From the NCBI GenBank assembly GCA_022841375.1, contig JALHRQ010000021.1, forward strand, positions 1 through 49,940: a stretch of DNA of 49,940 nt. Reading direction: 5' to 3'. The notes beneath the pieces are model-generated. The model saw only the letters and a program-made list of their open reading frames with translations. It was not told the origin of the DNA and searched no databases. The position numbers and the translations under genes are program-made. The stretch is from Burkholderiales bacterium. Lineage in GTDB: Bacteria; Pseudomonadota; Gammaproteobacteria; Burkholderiales; SG8-41. Positions 9,285 to 18,408 of this stretch are shown here, piece by piece. Positions within the stretch are counted from its first letter, which is position 1; each line of letters begins with the position of its first letter.

Positions 9285-9301
9285 CCACAATTACATTGTG
9301 G
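9285..9301. promoter_or_regulatory. Perfect dyad upstream of yjbE, possible operator
   Basis: CCACAATTACATTGTGG is a perfect 7-bp inverted repeat with a 3-nt spacer, about 80 bp upstream of the yjbE start. On the minus strand a weak promoter-like pair (TTGTGG, 17 nt, TATTGT) would overlap its right arm, so a bound regulator could block or activate yjbE. The binding protein is not identifiable from the sequence. Confidence 0.4.
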
Positions 9302-9427
9302 TTAAAATTCTACATGTTCAATGGCTTAGGAATTTATTTTTCGGCCGTCGCAGAACATGAACAGTCGTCAGTCTTTAACAAATATCTTTTTAAATCAATG
9401 ATTTAAAAGCAATTATCCTTCACTGAC

Positions 9428-10438
9428 TCAAGGGGCAAGCAGCGGCCCCGATAAATCATCCCCCATCCGATCCCGCAAAATCTGGCCATTCACAGCGACC
9501 ACGTTGGCATCCAGCCAAGCTTGCTCCACATACCGCCCCAGGTCGTAGCGAAACAACGGCGGCTGCGCGATCGCACGGGCGCGCGCGGCGAGTTCTGCCT
9601 GCGTCAAGCGCAGAGATCGCGGCAAGCCGAAGACCAGGACATTGCCGTCATTGGGCGTATACACGATTTGCAGCGCGTCAAAGACCGCGCGATGGGTGCT
9701 CAACATATCGCGATACACCGCATTGATATTGGGCCCCCAGATATTGCTCACCGCCACGCCGTCAGTTCGCAAGGCTTGCCGCACCGCACGCAAGAATTCG
9801 AACGTGGTCAGATGGCGCGGCACGGAGCCCACACCATAGGCGTCAAGAATGATGATGTCGTAGCTTCCCGGCGGCACGCTTTCGACAAAGGCCCGCCCGT
9901 CCCCCACGTGCACATGCAGCCGCTCATCCTGCCGAACATCAAAATACGTCTCCGCAACCCACACGACGGCGGGATCAATCTCGACTACGTCAATCCGTGC
10001 GTCCGGATAAGCCAGCCTTAAAAACTGTGGCATGGAGCCCCCACCCAGGCCTACCACAAGCACACGCTGCGGCGGATTGCGCGCGAGGCCCAAGGCGATC
10101 ATGGCAATGCGTGCGTATTCGAGTTCGAGATGAGTGGGATCGCCACGTTTAACAACCGACTGGCGGGAAAAACGGCTTCCGAACGCCAGCCCACGCAAAC
10201 CCTTGGCATCGTCATAGACGAAGATGTCGCCAAACAGCCCCTTGCCCACGTAAACATCGCGAGCGCCCTGCGCGCAGGCGGCCAGCCCCGAAGCCAGAAG
10301 AACAATACAAATAAAACGCAATACAGGACTGAATCGGGGGAATGTGGTGCGGGCGCTCAAGACCAATGACCCCCAATAAAATAAATTCAGTGCGTAGTTG
10401 CAGAGGCGGTCATCCCGGCTGCTAATTTTGAACCCCAT
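9428..10438 (-). CDS. Spermidine-synthase-like protein, possibly a lipoprotein
   Basis: The predicted protein has 336 residues. Residues about 120-260 form a Rossmann-type methyltransferase/aminopropyltransferase fold of the spermidine synthase family. It has the loop VLVVGLGGGSMPQFL, the acidic residue in VVEIDP, a GDGRAF motif and IIILDAYG in place of the catalytic Asp region. Residues 40-55 are hydrophobic and end in LAAC, a lipobox. If translation starts at one of the TTG codons near 10360 (GGGGG lies just upstream) the protein would have a normal lipoprotein signal peptide of about 28 residues. The ATG at 10438 has no clear ribosome site. Many proteins of this branch are not true spermidine synthases, so substrate and reaction are open. 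It is transcribed divergently from the WecA-like gene. Confidence 0.7.
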   Translation of the reverse strand: MGFKISSRDDRLCNYALNLFYWGSLVLSARTTFPRFSPVLRFICIVLLASGLAACAQGARDVYVGKGLFGDIFVYDDAKGLRGLAFGSRFSRQSVVKRGDPTHLELEYARIAMIALGLARNPPQRVLVVGLGGGSMPQFLRLAYPDARIDVVEIDPAVVWVAETYFDVRQDERLHVHVGDGRAFVESVPPGSYDIIILDAYGVGSVPRHLTTFEFLRAVRQALRTDGVAVSNIWGPNINAVYRDMLSTHRAVFDALQIVYTPNDGNVLVFGLPRSLRLTQAELAARARAIAQPPLFRYDLGRYVEQAWLDANVVAVNGQILRDRMGDDLSGPLLAP

Positions 10439-10539
10439 CCGAAGTCACAATAAAAAAGTTTGACCTGAATCAATTAATGTGGACATGCCGGCCTCGAAAA
10501 CCGCCGCGCCTAGCGTAAAGTTTAGGGGTAATAATCAAA

Positions 10540-10588
10540 CTCAAAAAAATCGATGGTTCATTATTTATAAAAATAATCACTTTTTGAG
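10540..10588. repeat. Nested AT-rich inverted repeats in a divergent intergenic region
   Basis: CTCAAAAA (10540-10547) and TTTTTGAG (10581-10588) form an outer dyad. Between them ATTATTT and AAATAAT (10560-10577) form an inner one. The structure sits in the 256-bp gap between the divergent spermidine-synthase-like and WecA-like genes. It could be a cruciform, an mRNA 5' structure or a regulator site; I cannot decide which. Confidence 0.45.
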
Positions 10589-10694
10589 CATCAATCCAGT
10601 ACTGTTACCTGTCATTTGATCGCCGCACTCTAACTAACAACATAACAACTGCGCCAACTCGTCCACCACCATTATAATTTTAATCCCCCCCCCA

Positions 10695-12341
10695 ATGAGC
10701 AACACTTCCACAATGGTTGATCGCGGTAAACGAAACCGGAAACGTCTGCAACCGGCCTTGTGGATTTTAAGCACCATCCTTGCCGTACTCACGGCTGCAG
10801 CCTTCCTTCTCCATAAACCCCGCGTCCACCACCCCGAAGTCGTGACACAAATGGGCGATGTTATCCGCATCGGCATTCTGCTGCAGTCCCACCCTCAAGC
10901 CAGTCGATGCGAAGCGGTGGTGCGCAAGGTTGCCGATGCCATGAAAAACATCTGCCCGGAATGCACCATCGTGCACCAACGCTGTATCCATAAACTGAGC
11001 CCACGACAAAAACTGTTTCTGGATAGCGCATCCGTCGATGTGCCGGTGATACGCTTACCGAATGGCGTGGTCACTTTCGAAGCAACAGACCCCGTCATCG
11101 CTCAGCAGACTTGTACCGCCTCTGAAAAGCAAGTGGGCGGCAATAACAAATGCGCCAACCCGGACCCTTCGGGATTGGCCATGGCGCTTGCCGCAGTCAG
11201 TCATACGCAAATGGAATTCAAACTTTCGGCGGGCACTCTTGCCAAGCTGACAGCATTGGCCGCACTAACTTCATTCCTGATCTGCGCCTTCATCATCAGG
11301 TCAGAGCGTTGGCATGGCCGTTTTAGTCATGACGCGGTCGAATCGGGGCCGCAAAAATTCCATGCAGTTGCAGTGCCGCGGATCGGTGGATTTGCTCTGG
11401 CCTGCGCGATCGGCGCATCCATTGTCGGGCTAAACGCAGCCGGACTGCGTGAAGCCTATTCGGTGGAAGGGTTTGCCCTGCTGGCACTTGCTGCCTTGCC
11501 GGCGTTTGGCGGCGGGTTCGCGGAGGATCTGACAAAAAAAGTAGGGGTATTAGCAAGACTGCTGTTGACGATAAGCGCCGGGGGGCTGGCCTCGATACTT
11601 GTAGGCGCAACACTCATCCGCCTGGATATACCAGGCTTGGACGACCTGCTGCAATACTGGCCGCTTTTCGCTATTGCGTTCACCGCTTTTGCGGTGGGCG
11701 GTGTAGCCAACGCGATGAATATCATCGATGGTTACAACGGTCTCGCCGCCGCCTACTCAATCATTGCATTGGCAGCGCTGACATGGGTTTCATTACAAGT
11801 CGGTGATCAGGTGGTGTTGCTCGCCAGCCTAACCATGCTGGGGGCCTTGGTGGGATTCTTAGTGTGGAACTGGCCGGGGGGGCGGATCTTTCTGGGTGAC
11901 GGTGGCGCTTACCTCGTGGGCTTTTGGCTGGCCGAACTGGGGGTGCTGCTGGTAGTGCGAAATCCGGAGGTGTCGCCGTGGTTCCCGCTGGTAATTATGG
12001 CCTACCCAATCATGGAGACAGTGTTTTCAATGTACAGGCGAAAAATCGTGCGCCGGCGTCAGGTCGGTCAGCCGGATGCGATGCACTTGCATCAACTGGT
12101 TTACAGTCGATTGATCCGTCGTAGCGTTGGTTCAAAAAAATCCGTTGACCAGCATCGCCGCAACAGTGCAGTGGCACCGTACCTGATCCCGCTCATTGCC
12201 CTGCTGATGCTGCCTGCATTGCTGGTATGGGACCGGACTGATGGGTTGTTGGTCTGTGCAGGGTTGTTTGGTGTGGCTTATGTATGGCTTTACCGCCGTA
12301 TAACAAGCCGACGTACCTTGAAATGGATGATCAAGACTTAA
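10695..12341 (+). CDS. WecA/MraY-family undecaprenyl-phosphate sugar-1-phosphate transferase with N-terminal insert
   Basis: The predicted protein has 548 residues. From about residue 180 it is a multi-spanning WecA-type enzyme with the family signatures NAMNIIDGYNGLA (catalytic Asp region), FLGDGGAYLVGF and the His-rich cytoplasmic loop MHLHQL. It would move GlcNAc-1-P or a related sugar phosphate onto undecaprenyl phosphate and so start the EPS repeat unit. Unusually, residues 1-180 add a basic N-terminus (RGKRNRKR), a membrane segment (about 20-40) and a soluble, probably periplasmic, domain with six cysteines (72, 87, 90, 97, 140, 153). Typical WecA has about 360 residues. The ATG follows a run of C without a clear ribosome site, so the start is uncertain; ATG at 10713 is an alternative. 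It converges on wecC. Confidence 0.85.
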   Translation: MSNTSTMVDRGKRNRKRLQPALWILSTILAVLTAAAFLLHKPRVHHPEVVTQMGDVIRIGILLQSHPQASRCEAVVRKVADAMKNICPECTIVHQRCIHKLSPRQKLFLDSASVDVPVIRLPNGVVTFEATDPVIAQQTCTASEKQVGGNNKCANPDPSGLAMALAAVSHTQMEFKLSAGTLAKLTALAALTSFLICAFIIRSERWHGRFSHDAVESGPQKFHAVAVPRIGGFALACAIGASIVGLNAAGLREAYSVEGFALLALAALPAFGGGFAEDLTKKVGVLARLLLTISAGGLASILVGATLIRLDIPGLDDLLQYWPLFAIAFTAFAVGGVANAMNIIDGYNGLAAAYSIIALAALTWVSLQVGDQVVLLASLTMLGALVGFLVWNWPGGRIFLGDGGAYLVGFWLAELGVLLVVRNPEVSPWFPLVIMAYPIMETVFSMYRRKIVRRRQVGQPDAMHLHQLVYSRLIRRSVGSKKSVDQHRRNSAVAPYLIPLIALLMLPALLVWDRTDGLLVCAGLFGVAYVWLYRRITSRRTLKWMIKT

Positions 12342-12380
12342 GCAGCTTTGAACTGAGGATGCGAATCCAATACAAAATAA

Positions 12381-13598
12381 TCAGTTCATCGCGCCGCAAA
12401 AATCTAAGGCGTTTAGTTTGGCTAGGCTCTTTTTGACAATATTTTCTGAAAACTGACGATGTTTAACTAATAGGGCAAAAACATCAGCTGTTGCGATTGC
12501 GTCTTCCAATGTCTGCAATTGAAACACCGGGTGAGTTTCAATGTTGGGCTCGACTGCAATAACGTCATACCCCTGTGCCAGCAGTGATTCAGCAATATGG
12601 ACAGCCGGCGATTCACGCAGATCGTCAATATCTGGTTTAAATGCAAGACCCAGACAAGCCACCTTTGGCTTGCGCCCCGTCCGCGCAGAAACATCGGCTA
12701 CCGCAATCTTGATTCGGTCAATAGCCCAAACCGTTTTAAAGTTATTCACTTCGCGCGCAGTCCGTATCAAACGCGAATTCTCAGGATCCCGGGCCACGAT
12801 GAACCATGGATCCACAGCAATGCAATGCCCTCCCACGCCCGCACCTGGCTGCAAAATATTTACACGCGGGTGGCGGTTGGCGAGCTGGATCAGGTTCCAG
12901 ATATTAATGCCTTCCTTGGCGCAGATGAGCGAAAGCTCGTTGGCAAAAGCAATGTTCACGTCACGAAAGCTGTTTTCCGTGAGTTTGCACATCTCGGCAG
13001 TTTTGGCGTCCGTCTCGAGCACATCACCACGCACGAATGTTCTGTAAAAATTGCTAACTGCCTTGGTCGCCTCGGGAGTCAAACCACCGACCACTCGATC
13101 GTTCTCGACCAACTCAGTCATTATTTTTCCGGGCAAGACGCGCTCCGGGCAATACGCAATATGAATTCTGGATACATCCACACCGGCCTGCCTGATTACG
13201 TCTGAAACCTGCAGCGTTGTACCCACGGGCGAAGTGGACTCCAGGATAACCATATCGCCAGTCTTAATGAAACCCGCGATGCTACGAGTCGCCGCCAACA
13301 CATAATCAACATTGGGTTGCGGAATACCATCGCCTTCGTGAAACGGCGTCGGCACACAGATCATATATATGCCGCTTGGCTGAGGTGTGGTGTATGCCTT
13401 CAACCGCCCAGCAGCTACAGCCGAACGCACATAGGCATCTAAATCCGGCTCAACAATATGGATGCGGCCCTGGTTAATAGTTTCCACCGCCTGCTCATTT
13501 ACGTCGACACCGACCACCTGATAGCCATTCCCGGCCAGCAGTGCTGCGGTTGGCAGTCCGATATAACCCAGCCCCAAGATACAAACAGTCTTTTGCAT
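12381..13598 (-). CDS. wecC: UDP-N-acetyl-D-mannosamine dehydrogenase
   Basis: The predicted protein has 405 residues, normal for the UDP-sugar dehydrogenase family. It starts with the NAD-binding loop GLGYIGLPTA. It also has the family central region (NANDs-type ENSFRDVNIAFANEL) and the catalytic cysteine in GAGVGGHCIAVDPWF. The enzyme oxidises UDP-ManNAc twice to UDP-ManNAcA in the cytoplasm. The wecB-type epimerase lies directly upstream with no gap, and the pair makes UDP-ManNAcA from UDP-GlcNAc. This is the best evidence that the polymer contains an N-acetyl-mannosaminuronic acid. It is the last gene of the EPS locus on this strand. Confidence 0.9.
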   Translation of the reverse strand: MQKTVCILGLGYIGLPTAALLAGNGYQVVGVDVNEQAVETINQGRIHIVEPDLDAYVRSAVAAGRLKAYTTPQPSGIYMICVPTPFHEGDGIPQPNVDYVLAATRSIAGFIKTGDMVILESTSPVGTTLQVSDVIRQAGVDVSRIHIAYCPERVLPGKIMTELVENDRVVGGLTPEATKAVSNFYRTFVRGDVLETDAKTAEMCKLTENSFRDVNIAFANELSLICAKEGINIWNLIQLANRHPRVNILQPGAGVGGHCIAVDPWFIVARDPENSRLIRTAREVNNFKTVWAIDRIKIAVADVSARTGRKPKVACLGLAFKPDIDDLRESPAVHIAESLLAQGYDVIAVEPNIETHPVFQLQTLEDAIATADVFALLVKHRQFSENIVKKSLAKLNALDFCGAMN

Positions 13599-14765
13599 TT
13601 AAATCAACCTCAATGTATCTACAATTCTTTGACATGCTTTACCGTCGCCGTACGGATTGTGTGCTCGCGCCATTACCCGGTAACTTGATTCGTCGTCCAG
13701 TAACTCGGCGACCGATGTCACAATGCGCTCCCGATCAGCCCCGACCAACCGGACAGTCCCTGCCGCAATAGCCTCAGGTCTCTCGGTCACTTCGCGCATC
13801 ACGAGTACCGGCTTGCCAAGGCTAGGCGCTTCTTCCTGAATACCACCGCTATCGGTCAGGACCAAATGACAATGTTTCAATAAGTACACAAATGGCTCGT
13901 AATCCAGTGGCTCTGTGAGGTGGACATTCGACACGTTTGCAAGAATATCCATCACCGGCTTTTGCACATTGGGATTCAAGTGGACTGGGTATACAAACCG
14001 AACACTGGGATACTGTCCAGCCAAAATCTTGAGCGCTTCACAAATTTGGAGAAATCCATCACCGAAATTCTCGCGACGGTGCCCGGTAATCAGCACGAAG
14101 CGCTCCCTCTTCCAATCAAAAGGGAGTTTCTGGTCCAGAAATAACGACACAGATGCCTGTCGTGCGGAATCCGACTCAATCCTCCCCAATACCCAGAACA
14201 GCGAGTCAATCACGGTATTCCCAGTTACGATGATCTGCGACTCCGGCACGCGTTCAGCCAGCAGGTTCTGACGGCTGACTTCAGTTGGCGCAAAATGCCA
14301 GCGCGTGACCCGACTTGCCACCTGGCGATTAAATTCCTCGGGGAAAGGCGCCGTCAAATCATAAGTGCGCAGCCCGGCTTCTACGTGCCCTATCGGAACG
14401 CCCAGATAAAACGCCGCCATCGAAGCAGACAACGTGGTCGTGGTATCGCCATGGACCAGAAGTACATCCGGACGATGCTCGCGTAATACATCCCGCATGC
14501 CCAGCAAAACGGAGGCTGTCACATCGAAAAGATCCTGCCCCGGCCGCATCAAGTTGAGGTCTATGTCCGGCACAATGTCAAAAACCTTGAGCACCTGGTC
14601 GAGCATCTCCCGGTGTTGTGCAGTTACACAAACCTGCACATCGAATTGCTCAGGCTTTGCGGCAAGTGCATGAACCAGCGGTGCTATTTTGATCGCCTCG
14701 GGCCGGGTGCCGAATGCCAGCATCACCCGTTTTTTTATTTTTCCCTCATCGCCGCTCAATGACAT
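13599..14765 (-). CDS. wecB: UDP-N-acetylglucosamine 2-epimerase (non-hydrolysing)
   Basis: The predicted protein has about 388 residues and the complete set of family motifs: [13 protein letters not shown] near the start, [47 protein letters not shown] and REVTERPEA. It converts UDP-GlcNAc to UDP-ManNAc, the substrate of the neighbouring dehydrogenase. I choose the ATG at 14765; a TTG two codons upstream is less likely. The stop directly abuts the wecC start codon. Confidence 0.9.
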   Translation of the reverse strand: MSLSGDEGKIKKRVMLAFGTRPEAIKIAPLVHALAAKPEQFDVQVCVTAQHREMLDQVLKVFDIVPDIDLNLMRPGQDLFDVTASVLLGMRDVLREHRPDVLLVHGDTTTTLSASMAAFYLGVPIGHVEAGLRTYDLTAPFPEEFNRQVASRVTRWHFAPTEVSRQNLLAERVPESQIIVTGNTVIDSLFWVLGRIESDSARQASVSLFLDQKLPFDWKRERFVLITGHRRENFGDGFLQICEALKILAGQYPSVRFVYPVHLNPNVQKPVMDILANVSNVHLTEPLDYEPFVYLLKHCHLVLTDSGGIQEEAPSLGKPVLVMREVTERPEAIAAGTVRLVGADRERIVTSVAELLDDESSYRVMARAHNPYGDGKACQRIVDTLRLI

Positions 14766-14792
14766 AATCAAACTATAAGTTGTTGTTTTAAA

Positions 14793-16004
14793 TTATTTTT
14801 TAAACTCTTCCAGCATACGCACGGCTAATTCATTGCGATCAAAGCGCATCTGAACAAACTCCCGACCACGTGCGCCTAATTCCCGCACCAGCTCTGGATC
14901 ATCCGCCAGGAGCACCAGTGCATCGACAAGTGCCGAAGCGCTCTCTGGCGGAATGGTTATACCAGAACCGGCCTTGGCGAGGAGATCTGCGCTCTCGCCT
15001 TGCACCCCCAACACAATCGGACGCGCCATACCCATGGCTTCAAACATTTTTGACGGGAGTACATGGCGAAATAACGGCGAATCGCGCAACAGCACGATCG
15101 CAGCATCACAGAGACGCCAATAGTCGCGAACCTCCAGTTTGCTGACTGCCCCCACAAAAGTAACATTGGACAAACCGTCTCGTCGCGCCTGATTGGCCAG
15201 CGCCTCCTGTTGAGCGCCCGTACCTACGATGACGAATGCGATGTCTGATCGGCCCTGCAATAATCTCGCGGCCTCCAGTAATGTTCCGATACCGTGCGCC
15301 ATGCCAACCGTACCGACATATGCCGCAACGAATTTCCCCTCCACACCCATGCGTAGTGCCAGATCCTGTGGCTTCGGACCTGGTATATAAGTTTCAAGGT
15401 CAACGCCATTCGGGACTACGGCAATTTTTTCAGGATCAATGCCGTTGGCGGTGAGTATTCTACGAAAGGACTGCGTCACGCAAATGATGCGTGTCGCCCG
15501 ACGATACAGGAAGTATTCCAATCGCCGCAGCCAACCGATCACCCGCGTCTCTCGCATGGCGCCAACTGCCACAATAGAATCCGGCCAAAGGTCACGCAAT
15601 TCAAAAACAAACGGGCGCCGCCGCAGCAACGACACCACCCAACCCGCACATGGCGTAAAGAACTGCGGTGATGTCGCCACAATGATATCCGGGCGCTTAA
15701 CAAACGGTGCCGCTAGCGTCGCAGTTACCATGAAGCTGATGTAATCCAGAGACCTGCGAACGAAACCCTCATTTGCTGTGATATACGTCCACACCCTAAG
15801 GACAGCAATTCCATCCATTTTTTCTCGCGACCAAAGACAATTGCGGTAACCCGCATGAACTTTTCCACTGGGGAAATTTGGAGCCCCTGTAATGACCGTT
15901 ACATGATGCCCGGCCGCAACCCATCTGCGAGCATGCTCATAGGTGCGCGAAGCCGGTGCATTGGTTTCCGGTGGAAAATTATCGCTCAGGAACAGAATGT
16001 GCAC
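14793..16004 (-). CDS. GT4 glycosyltransferase, WbuB-like
   Basis: The predicted protein has 403 residues and starts at GTG. The N-terminus MHILFLSDNFPPETNAPASR is typical of WbuB-type GT4 enzymes of O-antigen and EPS loci. A GT-B fold is expected, with the donor-binding half at about 200-380 (VPNGVDLETYIPG, FVAAYVGTVGMAHGIGTLLEA, VLPSKMFEAMGMARPIV). It transfers a sugar from a nucleotide donor to the lipid-linked intermediate at the inner face of the membrane. The sugar is unknown; given wecB/wecC next door, ManNAcA is possible. Thirteen bases separate it from the heparinase-like gene upstream. Confidence 0.8.
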   Translation of the reverse strand: MHILFLSDNFPPETNAPASRTYEHARRWVAAGHHVTVITGAPNFPSGKVHAGYRNCLWSREKMDGIAVLRVWTYITANEGFVRRSLDYISFMVTATLAAPFVKRPDIIVATSPQFFTPCAGWVVSLLRRRPFVFELRDLWPDSIVAVGAMRETRVIGWLRRLEYFLYRRATRIICVTQSFRRILTANGIDPEKIAVVPNGVDLETYIPGPKPQDLALRMGVEGKFVAAYVGTVGMAHGIGTLLEAARLLQGRSDIAFVIVGTGAQQEALANQARRDGLSNVTFVGAVSKLEVRDYWRLCDAAIVLLRDSPLFRHVLPSKMFEAMGMARPIVLGVQGESADLLAKAGSGITIPPESASALVDALVLLADDPELVRELGARGREFVQMRFDRNELAVRMLEEFKK

Positions 16005-16017
16005 CGAAAGGCCCCTA

Positions 16018-17673
16018 CTACCATTCCAGCGTTATGGCGGCTGACTCACCGTCGAGCGCAATGGAAATGCATTGTGTTGGCTCGCGGCGACCGAACTCAG
16101 GACAATAAAAGCTCGGCTCCAATTGCACGGCGCCACCAGTCGCTCTCCAGCGAATCTCATGCCCATCAGACAAGCCAAGTTGGCCTGAGTCACCTGATGC
16201 ATCGACAGTGCAAATCACATTCGGATGCAAGTGAAATCGCGCCACAGCGGACTCAAAAGCGCCTTCCACATGGTCTTTAATCTGCAAGCAGTTCGAGGAC
16301 AAGTTCCAAGTCCGGCGATGTACGGGTTGGCCTGGCAAGCGCTTGTAACCATCATGGGCACACGATATACGCAGCGTCTCCTGATCTTGCGTTACTGACA
16401 GGTCAAACGGTCGAGCGCGCCGCGCAACGCGAAAACCCGCCCAGACTTCGGATGAGTTTTCCCCGTTGACGGTAACCGTGCTATGCGCTGGCGTACCGCG
16501 CTCGGCGTCGCGCGCAGAGCCTTTCCCGTATTGAGAAATGCCGCCGTTAACTATAACCCTTTGTTTATAAATAGATAATTCAAAAGACAAGGTGTCTGCA
16601 TGTGCGTGCCCCGGAAGATAATCGGGTCCAATCGGCGCCACATCGACGATCAGCGCTGCCTCCGAAGTATCCGCACGGATATAGCCGCTCGGTCGCAAAT
16701 GCACAACGCGGAGGGCATCACCGGTTGCCAAGCTTTGCGGCCTGATTCCGGCCACTGCCAAAGCATGGCGGCGCAACTCTACTGGTGCTGGAGCAACACC
16801 AAAAGCAGCATCGTTGAACAGCGCGATTTCGCCATCCGGATGACACATACATTCAAGCCATGCGGACATACGCTGCGCCTGTTCAGGCAACACTTCTACG
16901 AGGCGTCGCCACCGCTCGGGTATGGCATCGGAATAGACTCTTGTGACGTTGATCAGATCCAACAAGTCTTCGAATGCGAGCGCGTGATACATGGTGCTGC
17001 GCTCGAATTGTGCGCCATCATCGAGTATCTGTTCGGGCAATTCACGCGCCAAAATAGTCATCCCCTGGTGGATCCAAGCATCCGCCTCAGGACTGTCAAA
17101 AAATAATCCAGCAAACACCAGAGCCTTGGCATTGGAGAACAAGTGGTTGCCCAAGAGATGAAATTCCAGCCGCCGCCCTAACCAACGCACCTGCACAGCA
17201 AGACTGTGTAAGCATGCGTCTGTCAACACGTTACCGGCCAAAGCCCACTTTACCCAGTTAACGACCCGTAACGAAGTCGGGTATGGTTCCCATGCAGTTC
17301 CCTGGCCCGGAGGATTACGCGCCACCCATTCCGCCAACAACGCCTTATGCCAATCCACCCGATCTGGTGCCTGCGCGGCATTAAGGTCATCAAAATAATG
17401 CTGATTGTAGCGCCACAATTTTTCCCGTTGCGGACCATCCCAACCTATCTCGTGCAACTGCCCTCGTTTCCCCAGAAACTGGAACTCTGATTTATCGATC
17501 AGTTTGATATTGCGCTGGGCCGACACAGTCCAGAGCCCACTGCACGCCCGTGTTGCTGGCGCGGGCGCCAGATCTGGACGTGGTGTCACCAAACGAAACC
17601 AGGCGCGCCCATAGAACTGGACTGCCTTTAGATGTCTTAGTGTTTCCCAATACAAGACCGCTTTATTTCTCAT
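16018..17673 (-). CDS. Heparinase II/III-family protein (first copy)
   Basis: The predicted protein has 551 residues. Residues about 100-320 form the alpha-toroid half (FHLLGNHLFSNAKALVFAGL). Residues about 350-540 form the beta-sandwich half, with the conserved GHAHADTLSFELSIYKQRVIVN region of the Hepar_II_III domain. There is no signal peptide. Proteins of this family inside EPS loci are thought to act as lyases or epimerase-like modifiers of uronic-acid polymers, but few have been tested. A second family member is encoded at 26488-28506 in the same locus. It lies 15 bp from the methyltransferase gene. Confidence 0.75.
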   Translation of the reverse strand: MRNKAVLYWETLRHLKAVQFYGRAWFRLVTPRPDLAPAPATRACSGLWTVSAQRNIKLIDKSEFQFLGKRGQLHEIGWDGPQREKLWRYNQHYFDDLNAAQAPDRVDWHKALLAEWVARNPPGQGTAWEPYPTSLRVVNWVKWALAGNVLTDACLHSLAVQVRWLGRRLEFHLLGNHLFSNAKALVFAGLFFDSPEADAWIHQGMTILARELPEQILDDGAQFERSTMYHALAFEDLLDLINVTRVYSDAIPERWRRLVEVLPEQAQRMSAWLECMCHPDGEIALFNDAAFGVAPAPVELRRHALAVAGIRPQSLATGDALRVVHLRPSGYIRADTSEAALIVDVAPIGPDYLPGHAHADTLSFELSIYKQRVIVNGGISQYGKGSARDAERGTPAHSTVTVNGENSSEVWAGFRVARRARPFDLSVTQDQETLRISCAHDGYKRLPGQPVHRRTWNLSSNCLQIKDHVEGAFESAVARFHLHPNVICTVDASGDSGQLGLSDGHEIRWRATGGAVQLEPSFYCPEFGRREPTQCISIALDGESAAITLEW

Positions 17674-17688
17674 AAATCGATAAAGGGT

Positions 17689-18408
17689 CTAGTTTTGTGA
17701 TTTTCTTAGTATTCCGATAAGTAAGACACGAAATACTTCAAAAACAGAGCTTGTATTAACCAACCGCTCATAGGCAGCACCCATCAAATAGGTAAAGCCA
17801 GTCATTCGCAAATATTCAGGGCGCCCTTCTATTCTCTCGAGGGATTCCAACATGAACCCTGTCTGTAGCGCTAACCGCCGAATATCCGACTTTGAATTGG
17901 CACGATACTGAGTCGGAAACGTATCCACCACGGCTCTGCCGCGAATTTTATTCACAAATTGATGAAACCCATGAGGGGTAAATCGGGCAATTGTAGGCAT
18001 GTAATGCCATCTATTTGGTGTCTTGAACAAGAACACGCCTCCTGGTTTCAAAACACGTTCTATTTCCATGAATACATGCAGCGGATGCTCCAGATGCTCA
18101 AGAACATTGTCCGAAAAGACAATGTCAAACTGACTGTCGCTAAAGGGGATTGCACCGGCGTCAGAAATTCGACCTTCATCCAGAAAAGGGTTGGAAACAA
18201 CCCTAGGATCCAAATCAACACCATACACTTTCGATGCAAGACCTTTGAAATTCATCTCCGTCACAATACCCGCCCCTGCGCCCAGATCCAGCACGATATG
18301 ATCCGGCCTAATACGGCTGAGTATTCTCTGACGAAAAATGGCATCGTCCCAGTTGCGGACAACCCCCGGATACCACTTGCGATCCATCCATTCAGTAAGG
18401 AAGCTCAT
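17689..18408 (-). CDS. Class I SAM-dependent methyltransferase
   Basis: The predicted protein has 239 residues and a class I fold: motif I VLDLGAGAGIVTE, the acidic end of strand 2 in VYGVDLDP, and DNVLEHLEHPLHVF with LKPGGVFLFKTPN further on. It probably methylates a sugar hydroxyl or the lipid-linked glycan; no substrate can be read from the sequence. Its ATG overlaps the stop of the bi-domain oxidoreductase by 4 bp. Confidence 0.75.
   Translation of the reverse strand: MSFLTEWMDRKWYPGVVRNWDDAIFRQRILSRIRPDHIVLDLGAGAGIVTEMNFKGLASKVYGVDLDPRVVSNPFLDEGRISDAGAIPFSDSQFDIVFSDNVLEHLEHPLHVFMEIERVLKPGGVFLFKTPNRWHYMPTIARFTPHGFHQFVNKIRGRAVVDTFPTQYRANSKSDIRRLALQTGFMLESLERIEGRPEYLRMTGFTYLMGAAYERLVNTSSVFEVFRVLLIGILRKSQN

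Noticed and set aside
8422-9305. Plus-strand frames of 178-285 residues rich in Pro, His or Thr over yjbE
   Set aside because: They are shadows of the GGN codon run of yjbE. The minus-strand product has a good signal peptide and family architecture.
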